From Niallia taxi (lineage in GTDB: Bacteria; Bacillota; Bacilli; Bacillales; Cytobacillaceae): 64,000 nt of DNA. The position numbers and the translations under genes are program-made. The notes beneath the pieces are model-generated. The model was not told the DNA's origin. It saw only the letters and a program-made list of their open reading frames with translations, and did not search any database. Location: assembly GCF_032818155.1 (NCBI RefSeq), contig NZ_CP102589.1, positions 1,846,001 to 1,910,000 of the forward strand. The letters are read 5' to 3'. Shown in pieces: positions 47,591 to 57,613 of the stretch (positions are counted from its first letter, which is position 1; every line of letters starts with the position of its first letter).

Positions 47591-48474
47591 AAATTATCAC
47601 AACGAAGGCAGAACTGCAGGAATTGACATTAAGCTTGAAACAGCAAAAAACAATCGGCTTCGTACCAACGATGGGATACTTACATGAAGGTCATCGTGCT
47701 TTATTAAAGGAAGCGAGAAGAGAAAATGACATACTGATCTTAAGTGTGTTTGTCAATCCGCTTCAATTTGGTCCAAATGAAGACTTGGAATCCTATCCAA
47801 GAGATATAGAGCAGGATAAACTTACAGCAAAGAATGAGGGTGTCGACTATTTGTTTATGCCATCAACAGAAGAAATGTATCCGAGCACACCTTCTGTCAC
47901 AGTTCATGTTCAGAAAAGAGCAGATGTATTATGTGGCAGAACAAGACCAGGCCATTTTGACGGTGTTGCCACAGTACTGACAAAGCTGTTCCATCTTGTT
48001 CAGCCTGATAATGTTTACTTTGGAAAAAAAGATGCACAGCAAGTTGCTGTTGTTGATGGATTAATACAGGATTTTCATTTTCCAATTACCCTTCATGCCG
48101 TTCAAACGGTCAGGGAAGAGGATGGACTTGCGAAGAGCTCAAGAAATGTGAAGCTGTCCCATAATGAAAGGCAAGAAGCAGGCATTCTTTATCAAACACT
48201 CTCCATGGCAAGAGAAGAGCTGATAAAGGGTAATCATGATGCCAGGGCTATTACGGATTCGTTAAGTAAAAGGATTGAGACAAATACGAGCGGTAAAGTT
48301 GATTATCTGGAAATCCTGACATATCCTGAGCTGCAAGAACCGAGCCATTGGGAAGGTTCGCTTATAATTGCAGTGGCTGTCCGCTTTAATAACGCTAGAT
48401 TAATTGATAATATCATTTTTGATATAAATGAAATGGCTATTGGAAAAGGAGCAAGCACATGTTCCGAACAATGA
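47587..48474 (+). CDS. panC: Pantothenate synthetase
   Basis: A 295-residue ATP-dependent ligase joining pantoate and beta-alanine. [16 protein letters not shown] holds the HxGH motif; [11 protein letters not shown] and KSSRN are the KMSKS-equivalent region. It overlaps panB by 4 and panD by 16 bases. The C-terminus is slightly longer than the usual 285 or so residues. Confidence 0.96.
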   Translation: MKIITTKAELQELTLSLKQQKTIGFVPTMGYLHEGHRALLKEARRENDILILSVFVNPLQFGPNEDLESYPRDIEQDKLTAKNEGVDYLFMPSTEEMYPSTPSVTVHVQKRADVLCGRTRPGHFDGVATVLTKLFHLVQPDNVYFGKKDAQQVAVVDGLIQDFHFPITLHAVQTVREEDGLAKSSRNVKLSHNERQEAGILYQTLSMAREELIKGNHDARAITDSLSKRIETNTSGKVDYLEILTYPELQEPSHWEGSLIIAVAVRFNNARLIDNIIFDINEMAIGKGASTCSEQ

Positions 48475-48842
48475 TGAATGGGAAGATCCATCGAGCGATA
48501 GTGACAGAAGCAAATTTGAATTATGTTGGCAGTATTACAATTGATGAGGACATTCTGGATGCAGTGAATATGCTTCCAAATGAAAAGGTACAGATTGTTA
48601 ACAATAATAATGGCGCTCGCCTGGAAACATATATTATTCCAGGAAAAAGGGGCAGTGGAACAATCTGTCTAAATGGTGCAGCAGCAAGACTAGTGCAGGT
48701 TGGTGATACAGTTATCATCATTTCCTATGCAGTTATGACGAATGAAGAAGCACATCTTCATAAACCAAAGGTTGCCATTATGGGAGAAAACAATCGAATT
48801 GCAGAACTGCTGAGCCAGGAGCCAGAAAAGACAATTCTGTAA
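48459..48842 (+). CDS. panD: Aspartate 1-decarboxylase precursor
   Basis: A 127-residue pyruvoyl-dependent enzyme supplying beta-alanine. Self-cleavage is expected between Gly24 and Ser25 in [10 protein letters not shown], making the Ser25-derived pyruvoyl group. [12 protein letters not shown] is the second conserved region. It is last in panBCD and is followed by a large hairpin. Confidence 0.96.
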   Translation: MFRTMMNGKIHRAIVTEANLNYVGSITIDEDILDAVNMLPNEKVQIVNNNNGARLETYIIPGKRGSGTICLNGAAARLVQVGDTVIIISYAVMTNEEAHLHKPKVAIMGENNRIAELLSQEPEKTIL

Positions 48843-48855
48843 AGTTAAAATTAAC

Positions 48856-48927
48856 AGGCTTTTTGTTATTATTCTGCGCATTTGTAAAAGCTATTAATGC
48901 GTGAGAAGAGGAACAAAAAGCCTTTTT
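48856..48927 (+). terminator. Terminator after panBCD
   Basis: 12-bp perfect stem AGGCTTTTTGTT / AACAAAAAGCCT around an inner GCGCATT / AATGCGT stem, then Ts. Confidence 0.85.
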
Positions 48928-49084
48928 GCAGCCTGTTTTAGCATTTCAATGGGAATACAGGCAGAGCAATCCGGTTGAAGAACACTTTTAAAGGTATTAT
49001 TGGACAATAAATATGCAGTAATTTCTTTTCCTTTTCTCTATTTTATGATACCGTTTGAATGACTGAAAGTTAGAGGTGGATGTA

Positions 49085-51865
49085 ATGGGGAATAAATATG
49101 TGGTGGTCGATTTGGAAACAAACGGGAATTCACCAAAAAAAGGAGATCGAATCATTCAGTTCGCGGCAGTCGTGATTGAGGATGGGAAAATAGTAGAGGA
49201 GTATTCCTCCCTGTTGAATCCTCTGCAGCCAATTTCTCCCTTTATAGAGGAACTGACTGGCATAAATGATGAGATGGTGGAGTCGGCGCCATTATTTGAT
49301 GAAATTGCAGAAAAGGTGCAGTCCTTACTTAAGGATGCCTACTTTGTTGCACATAATGTAATGTTTGATCTGTCATTCTTGTCAGATGAATTGGAACAGG
49401 CCGGTTTTGAAGGGTTTTATGGACCGATAATTGACACGGTGGAAATGGCTAGGATTTTGTTTCCTACAGCGGACAGCTACAAGCTGACAGATTTGGCAAT
49501 TCAGGAAAACATCGAGCATGACCGTCCACATCAGGCTGATAGTGATGCGTATGTAACAGCAGAGCTGTTGCTTATTATGTTAAATAAACTAGAAGAACTG
49601 CCTTTGCAAACAATTAGGCAATTAGAAAGCTTGAGCGGTGCATTAAAAAGCGATCTGGACCAGCTTCTGGATCAAATAGCTATCAAACAGCAGAAAACGA
49701 ATTCTTTTATGCGTGAAGGGCTGGAGATATACAGAGGATTGGCGCTCAAACTGGAAGATACGGAAAAAGCTGCAAAAAAGAATTTGCAGGATTACATAGA
49801 GTTTAACGAAAAAGATATTGAGAATAGAATGAGGCAAGTGTTGCCGAACTATGTTACAAGAGCTGGTCAGCAAGAAATGATTCAAGACGTTCTTAAGTGC
49901 TTTAATGGGAATATGCATGGGCTAATCGAGGCTGGAACGGGTATTGGCAAATCATTGGCCTATTTGCTTGGAGCAGCCTATTTTGCCAAAAAGGAAAAGA
50001 AGCAGATTGTCGTCAGCACCTTCACAACACAGCTGCAGGAACAGCTTACTCACAAGGATTTACCGATCCTTGAGAGCATTATTCCATTTCCTATCATGTC
50101 CACTGTGCTGAAGGGAAGAAACCACTATATCAGCTTAGATAAGTTTGAGGTTTCTCTTAAGGAACAGGATGACAACTACGATATCGTTTTAACGAAAATG
50201 CAAATTTTAATCTGGCTGACAGAAACGCAGACAGGTGATAAGGATGAACTGAATCTGTCGAGCGGGGGCCTTAAGTTTTGGCATAAAATAAAAAATAACG
50301 GCAACTTTTCCTTGCCTTTTTCTAAAGAATGGGCTCCAAAGGATTTTTACCGACGTACAAGAAATGCGGCACAAAAGGCTGATATTATCATCACAAATCA
50401 TGCTTTAATGCTTAATAATCTTACAGCAGACAAGGGGCTTCTGCCTAATTATGAGTATGCGATAATTGACGAAGGACATCATTTTGAGAAAAATGCCATA
50501 AAGCATTTTGGGCACCAGTTTTCCTATGTCAGCGCAAAGCTTAGCTTCCAAGCTATTGGAACATACGAGCAGAAACAGCTGCTTTATAAACTGCTCTCCA
50601 ATTTTGATGAGGTTCATGATGAAAAAATCAAGCTGAATAGACTGCTAGCAGATCTTCTATTGGAGCTTGATGAGCTGTTTAGGACAATATTAAGATATGT
50701 TAAAAGGACTGCAAATAAGTCTTCAAGTAAAGCAAGCATTCGTATTAAAAGAGACGGATCTATTCAATGGAATCAAATTGAAATTGTCGCAGAGCGATTT
50801 ATTTTTTTACTGAAGGATTGTAAAAACGCGCTTTTACAATCACTTGAAGCTTTTTATGGAAAAACCGATATATCCGCACTTCCCATGAATCAAGTGTTGG
50901 CAGCGGATAGAATAAAAGGAATCCTTGAAGAATGGGATAAATACATGCTGACACTGCGCCAGATTTTTTTGCGAGAGGAAGAAAATATAACATGGCTTGA
51001 GGTTGATTGGAAAAGCTATCCCCATCAAGCAGTGCTTTATGCTCAGCCTCATTCCGTATCAGAGCTGCTTTTACAGCATTTGTTCGCAAAAAAGAAAAGT
51101 GTTGTGTTCGCGTCTGCGACATTAACTGTAAATAACAGCTTTGATTATTATGTAAAAGCATTAGGGCTTGCTGAAACAAACCATGTTGAAAAACAGATTC
51201 CTTCTCCGTTTCAATATGACAAGCAGGTCAGGCTGATAGTGCCAGATGAAGTGCCGGAGATTAATAATGTACCGCTTGATGAGTATATAGAGGCAGTAAC
51301 AGGACATATTGTGACAATCGCACAGGCAACGAGCGGACGTATGTTGATTTTGTTCACATCCAATGAAATGCTGAAGAAAACATATGAGCTTATAAAAGAA
51401 AAAGGAAGCCTTCCTGATTATGCTATTCTTGCTCAAGGCATCACGACTGGAAGCAGGATGAGGCTGACTAGAAATTTTCAGCGCTACGATAAAGCCATCC
51501 TTCTTGGAACGAACAGCTTTTGGGAGGGTATTGACATTCCGGGAGAAGATTTGACCTGTTTGATTATTGTTAGGCTGCCATTTTCTTCACCGGATGAGCC
51601 TTTGAATGAAGCTAAAAACGAACGTATCAAATCTTTGGGAGGCAATCCGTTCCTTGAAAACAGCTTGCCTGAAGCGGTACTTCGATTCAAGCAAGGCTTC
51701 GGCAGACTGATTCGGACTGAAACAGATAAAGGGTTCATCGTGATACTTGATAGAAGGATTTTGACAACAACTTATGGGGAGACGTTTTTGAAATCAATTC
51801 CACATGTGCCGTTGATTAGAAAGAAACTCGATGATATTGAATTTTTTATTAACGAATGGATTTAA
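49085..51865 (+). CDS. dinG: DinG-family exonuclease/helicase-like protein
   Basis: A 926-residue protein. The N-terminal DEDDh exonuclease domain has VVVDLETNG, AHNVMFDLSFL and HQADSDAY. An XPD-like helicase region follows, with Walker A EAGTGIGKSLAYL, DEGH box IIDEGHHF and motif VI near RFKQGFGRLIR. Between motifs I and II there are no cysteines, so the iron-sulfur cluster of E. coli DinG is missing. In the related S. aureus enzyme the protein acts as a 3'-5' exonuclease rather than a helicase. ATG 49085 follows AGAGGTGG; GTG 49076 overlaps it. Confidence 0.93.
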   Translation: MGNKYVVVDLETNGNSPKKGDRIIQFAAVVIEDGKIVEEYSSLLNPLQPISPFIEELTGINDEMVESAPLFDEIAEKVQSLLKDAYFVAHNVMFDLSFLSDELEQAGFEGFYGPIIDTVEMARILFPTADSYKLTDLAIQENIEHDRPHQADSDAYVTAELLLIMLNKLEELPLQTIRQLESLSGALKSDLDQLLDQIAIKQQKTNSFMREGLEIYRGLALKLEDTEKAAKKNLQDYIEFNEKDIENRMRQVLPNYVTRAGQQEMIQDVLKCFNGNMHGLIEAGTGIGKSLAYLLGAAYFAKKEKKQIVVSTFTTQLQEQLTHKDLPILESIIPFPIMSTVLKGRNHYISLDKFEVSLKEQDDNYDIVLTKMQILIWLTETQTGDKDELNLSSGGLKFWHKIKNNGNFSLPFSKEWAPKDFYRRTRNAAQKADIIITNHALMLNNLTADKGLLPNYEYAIIDEGHHFEKNAIKHFGHQFSYVSAKLSFQAIGTYEQKQLLYKLLSNFDEVHDEKIKLNRLLADLLLELDELFRTILRYVKRTANKSSSKASIRIKRDGSIQWNQIEIVAERFIFLLKDCKNALLQSLEAFYGKTDISALPMNQVLAADRIKGILEEWDKYMLTLRQIFLREEENITWLEVDWKSYPHQAVLYAQPHSVSELLLQHLFAKKKSVVFASATLTVNNSFDYYVKALGLAETNHVEKQIPSPFQYDKQVRLIVPDEVPEINNVPLDEYIEAVTGHIVTIAQATSGRMLILFTSNEMLKKTYELIKEKGSLPDYAILAQGITTGSRMRLTRNFQRYDKAILLGTNSFWEGIDIPGEDLTCLIIVRLPFSSPDEPLNEAKNERIKSLGGNPFLENSLPEAVLRFKQGFGRLIRTETDKGFIVILDRRILTTTYGETFLKSIPHVPLIRKKLDDIEFFINEWI

Positions 51866-51916
51866 TGCTTTTCGTCTTGTGATAAAATAATAGACGAAAT
51901 ATACAAGTACTCCTTA

Positions 51917-51957
51917 TACTAAGGATTAGTTAAGAGGTTATCATCTGATCCTTAGTA
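51917..51957. promoter_or_regulatory. Alternative hairpins in the ypmB leader
   Basis: TACTAAGGATTAG pairs with CTGATCCTTAGTA (13 bp, one wobble). The left arm could instead fold locally as TCCTTA-TAC-TAAGGA (51911-51925). No U-run follows. It lies 31 bp before ypmB. Confidence 0.45.
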
Positions 51958-51988
51958 ACTAAAAAAACATATATAAAGAAGTGATGAA

Positions 51989-52462
51989 ATGAAAAAATGG
52001 ATTTGGTCTTGTGCTGGGCTTGTCGTGATTGTGCTGGGCATTGTCGTCTATACATATGTAACAGCATATAAGCCTGTATCAAAAGCAGAGGAGACCGCAG
52101 AAAAAATCGCAAAAGAAGAAGCTGGGGTTGTGAGTATTGATAAATTTTCGCTTTATAACGGTAATGATAGCTACTATGTTGTAGAGGGGAAAAACAAGGA
52201 TAAAGAAGATGTAATTGTTTGGATTGAAGAGAAGACCCATGGTATTACTGTTGAAAACAAAAAAGATGGGCTGACAAAACAAGCGGTTATTAATAAAATA
52301 TCATCGGAGAGGGAACTCAAAAAAATTGATACTGTCCGACTAGGCATGCTTGAGGGTATTCCGGTTTGGGAAGTATACGCACATACCGATGATGATTTGA
52401 TAAATTATTTTTATTTTGACTTTGAAACAGGAGAATTACTTAGAAATATTGAAAATATTTAG
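51989..52462 (+). CDS. ypmB: YpmB-like membrane-anchored PepSY/DUF5590 protein
   Basis: A 157-residue protein with an N-terminal signal anchor (about residues 8-27, CAGLVVIVLGIVVYTYVTAY) and two small PepSY-like extracytoplasmic repeats. The second ends YFYFDFETGELLRNIENI. Order dinG-ypmB-aspB matches B. subtilis except that the short gene ypmA is not found between dinG and ypmB. Function unknown; related PepSY proteins modulate proteases or wall enzymes. Confidence 0.85.
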   Translation: MKKWIWSCAGLVVIVLGIVVYTYVTAYKPVSKAEETAEKIAKEEAGVVSIDKFSLYNGNDSYYVVEGKNKDKEDVIVWIEEKTHGITVENKKDGLTKQAVINKISSERELKKIDTVRLGMLEGIPVWEVYAHTDDDLINYFYFDFETGELLRNIENI

Positions 52463-52579
52463 ACAAATGCTTACCTAGCATCTATAATTTAATCATCCTG
52501 ACCGACTCTGCTCCCTTGTCAGAGTCTCGCTGGAATAAATCGAATTTTTCGGAGAATGGATATTTGGAGGAGAAAAACA

Positions 52580-53782
52580 ATGAATGTTCAATTAGCAAAA
52601 AGAGTAAATGCTTTAACACCATCAACAACTCTTGCGATTACAGCAAAAGCAAAATCCTTGAAAGAAGAGGGGCATGATGTAATCGGTCTGGGGGCAGGCG
52701 AACCAGATTTTAATACTCCTCAAAATATCATTGAAGCTGCTGTGAAAAGCATGAATGAAGGTCATACTAAGTATACGCCGGCGGCAGGTCTGCCACTATT
52801 GAAAAAGGCGATTATCAATAAGCTTCAAAGAGATCAGGGTCTTGCCTATGAACCTAATCAAATCATCGTTACAAATGGTGCTAAGCACGGTTTGTATACT
52901 TTATTTCAAGTGCTGTTGGATGAGGGAGATGAAGTCATCATTCCTATTCCTTACTGGGTGAGCTATCCGGAGCAAGTAAAGCTTGCTGATGGTGTGCCAG
53001 TATATGTGGATGGACTAGAAGAGAATGAGTTTAAAATTACTCCTGACCAACTAAAGTCAGCAATTACTGCAAAAACAAAAGCAGTTATCATCAATTCACC
53101 AAGCAATCCGACAGGTATGATTTATACGAAAGAAGAATTGCTTGCACTTGGAGAAATTTGTCTTGAGCATAATGTTCTGATCATTTCAGATGAAATATAT
53201 GAAAAGTTAGTCTATGGTGAAAACGAGCATGTTTCCATTGCTTCCCTTTCACCAGAGTTAAAAGAAGCTACAATCGTTATAAACGGTGTGTCTAAATCAC
53301 ACAGCATGACAGGTTGGCGTATCGGCTATGCTGCAGGAAACAAAGCTATTATATCTGCAATGACGAACCTTGCAAGCCATAGCACTTCCAATCCGACAAC
53401 ACCTTCCCAGTATGCAACAATTGAGGCATATGAGGGACCACAGGATTCTGTTGAGGAAATGAAAGACGCATTCAGTCAAAGACTGGATATCATTCATCAG
53501 AAATTGAATGATATTCCTGGTGTTACTTGCCTTAAGCCAAAAGGAGCCTTCTATTTATTCCCGAATGTGGAGAAGGCTGTGAAATTGACAGGCTACACAG
53601 ATACAGATGAATTTGTAAGTGCCCTGCTGGAAGAAGCGCTTGTAGCTGTTATTCCTGGCTCTGGTTTCGGTGCGGACAATTATATTCGCTTATCTTATGC
53701 AACAAGCTTGGAGCTGCTTGAAAAAGCAGTGGACAGAATCCATCATTTTGTCGAAAGCAAAGCAGCAAAAGAAACAGTATAA
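52580..53782 (+). CDS. aspB: Aspartate aminotransferase AspB
   Basis: A 400-residue PLP-dependent class I aminotransferase interconverting aspartate and oxaloacetate with glutamate. LGAGEPDFNTPQNI and NSPSNPTGMIY are conserved; the PLP lysine is in NGVSKSHSMTGWRIGYA. ATG 52580 follows TTGGAGGAG; the ATG at 52556 has no site. A 7-bp hairpin GACTCTG/CAGAGTC (52504-52526) lies in its leader. Product aspartate feeds asparagine and AsnS next door. Confidence 0.95.
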   Translation: MNVQLAKRVNALTPSTTLAITAKAKSLKEEGHDVIGLGAGEPDFNTPQNIIEAAVKSMNEGHTKYTPAAGLPLLKKAIINKLQRDQGLAYEPNQIIVTNGAKHGLYTLFQVLLDEGDEVIIPIPYWVSYPEQVKLADGVPVYVDGLEENEFKITPDQLKSAITAKTKAVIINSPSNPTGMIYTKEELLALGEICLEHNVLIISDEIYEKLVYGENEHVSIASLSPELKEATIVINGVSKSHSMTGWRIGYAAGNKAIISAMTNLASHSTSNPTTPSQYATIEAYEGPQDSVEEMKDAFSQRLDIIHQKLNDIPGVTCLKPKGAFYLFPNVEKAVKLTGYTDTDEFVSALLEEALVAVIPGSGFGADNYIRLSYATSLELLEKAVDRIHHFVESKAAKETV

Positions 53783-53785
53783 TAA

Positions 53786-53821
53786 AAAAAAACGGCAAGC
53801 TGAGTCTTGTCGTTTTTTTAT
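53786..53821 (+). terminator. Terminator after aspB
   Basis: Stem AAAAAACGGCAAG / CTTGTCGTTTTTT (one wobble) with T-run. Confidence 0.92.
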
Positions 53822-53866
53822 TTAAGAACAGAATTTTCTCAAAATACGCTCCTGTTAGCGATTATG

Positions 53867-53895
53867 TTGATTGTGAAACTTAAGAAGGGTATAAT
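53867..53895 (+). promoter_or_regulatory. Sigma-A promoter of asnS
   Basis: TTGATT, 17 bp, TATAAT (perfect -10), 180 bp upstream of asnS. The leader between shows no T-box motif. Confidence 0.7.
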
Positions 53896-54074
53896 GTAAT
53901 GATAGATAGCAAGTAAAAATAGACTTTATATCTGCAAAAAATATTGCTTTTTTAGCAATACTGCCTTAAAGGAAAAGAGTGGATTATTTACTTTTTTCTT
54001 TAAAAAAAGGTCTGCCTAAAGGCATTGCTATTACATATAAAATTTTGATTTTATCGGTTTTGGAGGAGTATATT

Positions 54075-55370
54075 GTGATTAAATCAACTATAGCTGAATT
54101 ACCTAAACATGTTGATAAAGAAGTAAAAATCGGCGCTTGGATTGCCAATAAACGTTCAAGTGGAAAAATCGCGTTTTTACAGCTGCGTGACGGTACTGGA
54201 TTTGTACAAGGTGTAGTCGTAAAAAGTGATGTGCCAGAAGAAGTTTTTCAAGCAGCTAAATCTGTAACACAGGAATCTTCCGTTTATGTGACTGGAAAGG
54301 TACAAACGGACGAGCGTTCTCCATTCGGATACGAGCTTCTTGTATCTGGAGTTGAAGTGATCCATGCATCTGTCGACTATCCAATCACACCAAAAGAGCA
54401 CGGAACAGAATTTTTGATGGATAACCGTCATTTATGGCTTCGTTCTAAACGCCAGCATGCGGTTATGAAGATTAGAAATGAAATCATACGTGCGACATAT
54501 CAGTTCTTTAATGAAAATGGTTTCGCGAAGGTGGATCCGCCAATTTTAACAGGCAGCGCACCTGAAGGAACAACAGAGCTATTTGCAACGAAGTATTTTG
54601 ATGAGGATGCTTACTTGTCTCAAAGCGGACAGCTTTATATGGAAGCTGCTGCAATGGCATTAGGAAAGGTTTTCTCCTTTGGTCCGACATTCCGTGCCGA
54701 AAAATCGAAAACTCGCCGTCACTTGATTGAGTTCTGGATGATTGAACCGGAAATGGCTTTCTATGAATTTGAGGATAATCTTGTAGTTCAAGAAGAGTAT
54801 GTTTCCTTTATTGTTCAATCGGTTTTAGCAAACTGCCAGCTTGAATTGAAAACATTAGGAAGAGATTTGTCAAAGCTTGAGCAAATTAAAGCACCATTCC
54901 CGCGTATCAGCTATGATGATGCTATTAGCTTGCTTCATGAAAAAGGCTTTGATGATATTCAATGGGGAGATGATTTTGGGGCTCCGCATGAAACAGCAAT
55001 TGCAGAAACATACGATAAGCCTGTGTTCATTACACATTACCCAACTTCATTAAAGCCATTCTATATGCAGCCAGACCCGAACAGAGATGATGTTGTTTTA
55101 TGTGCTGACTTGATTGCACCAGAAGGCTATGGAGAAATTATCGGCGGTTCAGAACGTATTCACGACATGGACTTGCTTGAACAGCGTGTACAGGAGCATC
55201 AATTGGATGCAGAAACATATAAATGGTATTTAGAGCTTCGTAAATATGGCTCTGTTCCACATTCAGGCTTTGGATTAGGCTTGGAAAGAACAGTTGCTTG
55301 GATTAGCGGTGTGGAACATGTAAGAGAAACAATTCCATTCCCAAGATTGCTGAACCGTTTGTATCCATAA
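54075..55370 (+). CDS. asnS: Asparaginyl-tRNA synthetase
   Basis: A 431-residue class IIb synthetase. The N-terminal OB-fold ([20 protein letters not shown]) binds the anticodon. Motif 2 is in [21 protein letters not shown]; motif 3 is [18 protein letters not shown] 54075 is directly behind TTGGAGGAG. The 32-codon frame extension back to 53979 lacks a ribosome binding site and would add a tail absent from the usual 430-residue protein. Confidence 0.96.
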   Translation: MIKSTIAELPKHVDKEVKIGAWIANKRSSGKIAFLQLRDGTGFVQGVVVKSDVPEEVFQAAKSVTQESSVYVTGKVQTDERSPFGYELLVSGVEVIHASVDYPITPKEHGTEFLMDNRHLWLRSKRQHAVMKIRNEIIRATYQFFNENGFAKVDPPILTGSAPEGTTELFATKYFDEDAYLSQSGQLYMEAAAMALGKVFSFGPTFRAEKSKTRRHLIEFWMIEPEMAFYEFEDNLVVQEEYVSFIVQSVLANCQLELKTLGRDLSKLEQIKAPFPRISYDDAISLLHEKGFDDIQWGDDFGAPHETAIAETYDKPVFITHYPTSLKPFYMQPDPNRDDVVLCADLIAPEGYGEIIGGSERIHDMDLLEQRVQEHQLDAETYKWYLELRKYGSVPHSGFGLGLERTVAWISGVEHVRETIPFPRLLNRLYP

Positions 55371-55376
55371 TATAAA

Positions 55377-55451
55377 AAACAGATAAGGGCAGAATGCATC
55401 TATTGAATCTTTAAGATAATATATGCATTCTCCCTTTCCTTTTGTCTGTTA
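55377..55451. terminator. Large hairpin between asnS and dnaD
   Basis: AAACAGA...AAGGGCAGAATGCAT pairs with ATGCATTCTCCCTTT...TCTGTT. There is no clear T-run, so termination is probable but not certain. Confidence 0.6.
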
Positions 55452-55547
55452 TTAGGAAGCAGCACCCAAAATATTTCCTTCAATTGCCTGTGAATCCATG
55501 ATACAAGCAATCTAATGAATTTGGTATACTAGATTAGAGGTGTTTAA

Positions 55548-56252
55548 ATGAATAAATCAGTAATGTTAAAATGGCTTCAAGAAGGAAACATCCATATTCC
55601 AACCACACTTCTAACCCATTATCACACACTTAAACTTAATGAAAAGGAACTAGTTCTTTTGCTTCAAGTTCTAGCTTTTTTGGACAAAGGCAAGGAATTT
55701 CCTACCCCTTCCGAAATTGCCGCAAATATGTCGATAGACTCAGTTGAATGCCATGAAATGTTAAGTCAGCTTATTCGTCGGGGCTATATTACGATCATTG
55801 ATGGTGTTAATGAGTTTGGCATCCGCTTTGAACGATATTCTATTGAGCCACTATGGGAAAAATTAATTGATCAATATATAGCGGCAGACAGAAAAGAAGA
55901 AGTGGATGTCGATCATAAAAAAGAAACAGATTTATATACATGCTTTGAACAGGAATTTGGCAGACCGCTGTCTCCATTCGAAATAGAGACATTAGGAATG
56001 TGGCTTGACGATGATCATCATGATACGGTCATCATCAAAGCTGCCTTAAAAGAGGCTGTTATTTCCGGAAAGCTGAACTTTCGCTATATTGACAGGATAT
56101 TATTTGAATGGAAAAAGAATGGAATCAAAACAATCCAACAGGCGCAGAACCATGGAAAGAAATTCCGTTCTTATCAAGGAAGTAATAAGGAGCAAGAGCC
56201 AGAGGCACCAAAAACAAAATCTGTTCAATTTTATAATTGGCTGGAGCAATAA
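55548..56252 (+). CDS. dnaD: DNA replication initiation protein DnaD
   Basis: A 234-residue primosome protein. The N-terminal DnaD winged-helix domain (about 1-100) is followed by the DDBH2 domain (about 128-196), with the conserved YIDRILFEWKKNGI motif used for DNA binding, and an acidic/basic tail. It acts with DnaA, DnaB and DnaI in replication start and restart. The start is ATG 55548 behind AGAGGTG. Confidence 0.95.
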   Translation: MNKSVMLKWLQEGNIHIPTTLLTHYHTLKLNEKELVLLLQVLAFLDKGKEFPTPSEIAANMSIDSVECHEMLSQLIRRGYITIIDGVNEFGIRFERYSIEPLWEKLIDQYIAADRKEEVDVDHKKETDLYTCFEQEFGRPLSPFEIETLGMWLDDDHHDTVIIKAALKEAVISGKLNFRYIDRILFEWKKNGIKTIQQAQNHGKKFRSYQGSNKEQEPEAPKTKSVQFYNWLEQ

Positions 56253-56333
56253 AAAAGCAAAAGGAGGCTGTTGGAATTCTCTTTTCCTAATGTGGTATAA
56301 GGAGAAGGGAACGGCAGTCTCTGCTTTTTTTAA
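56251..56333 (+). terminator. Terminator after dnaD
   Basis: Long imperfect hairpin with outer AAAAAAGCA / TGCTTTTTT and inner GGAGGCTG / CAGTCTC pairings, then Ts. Confidence 0.75.
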
Positions 56334-56409
56334 AAAGGAAAACTAATAGAGATTATCTATAGCCAAAGAGCTGCTTCTTTGGGAAAACTAGCAAAAAGGG
56401 CTGAAGAAA

Positions 56410-57069
56410 ATGCTGAAAAAAGATCAGATTAGACATTGTCTTGATGTAATGGGTGAAATGTTTCCTGAAGCACATTGTGAGCTTGTGCATGCAAACCCAT
56501 TTGAACTAGTAATCGCGGTTGCTTTATCCGCCCAGTGCACCGACGTTTTAGTAAATAAAGTAACAAAAAACCTATTTCAAAAATATAAAACACCAGAGGA
56601 CTATTTAAGTGTGCCATTAGAAGAATTGCAAGATGATATTCGTTCTATTGGTTTATTTCGAAATAAGGCAAAGAATATTCAAAAGCTGTGTCAAATGCTT
56701 TTAGAAAAATACAATGGCGAGGTTCCAAAGGATAGAGATGAATTGATTAATCTTCCCGGGGTTGGAAGAAAAACAGCTAATGTTGTTGTGTCTGTTGCCT
56801 ATAATATTCCGGCGATTGCTGTTGATACCCATGTGGAAAGAGTTAGCAAACGATTAGGCTTTTGTCGTTGGAAGGACTCTGTGCTTGAGGTAGAGAAAGC
56901 ATTAATGAAAAAAGTGCCAGAAGAGGAATGGTCTGTTACACATCATCGAATGATATTTTTTGGAAGATACCATTGTAAAGCCCAAAACCCGCAGTGTGAG
57001 GTATGCCCACTTCTAACAGAATGCAGAGAAGGTAAAAAGCGAATGAAAAAAGCCGGTGTTCTTGTATGA
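56410..57069 (+). CDS. nth: Endonuclease III, DNA glycosylase/AP lyase
   Basis: A 219-residue base-excision enzyme removing oxidised pyrimidines. Helix-hairpin-helix LPGVGRKTANVVV contains the catalytic lysine; AVDTHVERVSKRLG has the catalytic aspartate. The C-terminal CKAQNPQCEVCPLLTEC binds a 4Fe-4S cluster (C-X6-C-X2-C-X5-C). It overlaps ypoC by 4 bases. Confidence 0.97.
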   Translation: MLKKDQIRHCLDVMGEMFPEAHCELVHANPFELVIAVALSAQCTDVLVNKVTKNLFQKYKTPEDYLSVPLEELQDDIRSIGLFRNKAKNIQKLCQMLLEKYNGEVPKDRDELINLPGVGRKTANVVVSVAYNIPAIAVDTHVERVSKRLGFCRWKDSVLEVEKALMKKVPEEEWSVTHHRMIFFGRYHCKAQNPQCEVCPLLTECREGKKRMKKAGVLV

Positions 57070-57578
57070 CGAACCCCATTCTCCTTGATATACCTAATGA
57101 GTTGAAGCATCAATCCCTTAAATCAGAAGACGAAAAAATAGAGGTGATTTGTGCTGAGTCCTTTCAGGCAGAACGTCCCTTTATGCATGATGCAGCCTTT
57201 TATCATGGCCATAAAACTATGCTCCCTTGGCAAGCAGAGAATGTAAAAGAATGTGTTTCTGCTGTTTTTATCTTGTGGAAAGGGATAAGCTCAGAAGTAG
57301 AGGAAGCCGTTAAAAGCAGGGATAAAAAGAACACGGTTGTTCTTATGGAGAAAGGCATCCGGTTGTTTTTGGAATGCTTGTATTGGTCCAATGATATGCC
57401 TGTTAACATTAAAGATGGTATATTCGCACAAGAACTTAAGATAAAGCCGTTTAACGGTCTGGAGAGGCTTTTATACATCCTATCAAGACCAGGCGGCTAT
57501 CATTCCTATCGCCAGCTGGATGAGTTATTTAAAGAATTGGAAAAACAGTTTGCCATAAAAATGATTAAGCGTAAATAA
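57066..57578 (+). CDS. ypoC: YpoC-like protein
   Basis: A 170-residue soluble protein of unknown function, translationally coupled to nth (ATGA overlap). Notable segments are MLPWQAENVKECVSAVF and FNGLERLLYILSRPGGYHSY. The position between nth and ponA matches B. subtilis ypoC. Coupling with Nth suggests but does not prove a DNA-repair link. Confidence 0.8.
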   Translation: MTNPILLDIPNELKHQSLKSEDEKIEVICAESFQAERPFMHDAAFYHGHKTMLPWQAENVKECVSAVFILWKGISSEVEEAVKSRDKKNTVVLMEKGIRLFLECLYWSNDMPVNIKDGIFAQELKIKPFNGLERLLYILSRPGGYHSYRQLDELFKELEKQFAIKMIKRK

Positions 57579-57613
57579 AAAAATCGTTCCCCTATAGGAG
57601 AACGATTTTTTTT
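57577..57613. terminator. Bidirectional terminator between ypoC and ponA
   Basis: Stem AAAAATCGTTCCCC / GGAGAACGATTTTT with TATA loop and one mismatch. Confidence 0.9.

Noticed and set aside
53979..54074. N-terminal extension of asnS
   Set aside because: GTG 54075 has GGAGGAG right before it and yields the expected length.
53896..54074. T-box leader upstream of asnS
   Set aside because: No T-box sequence and no terminator/antiterminator pair seen; the leader is short.
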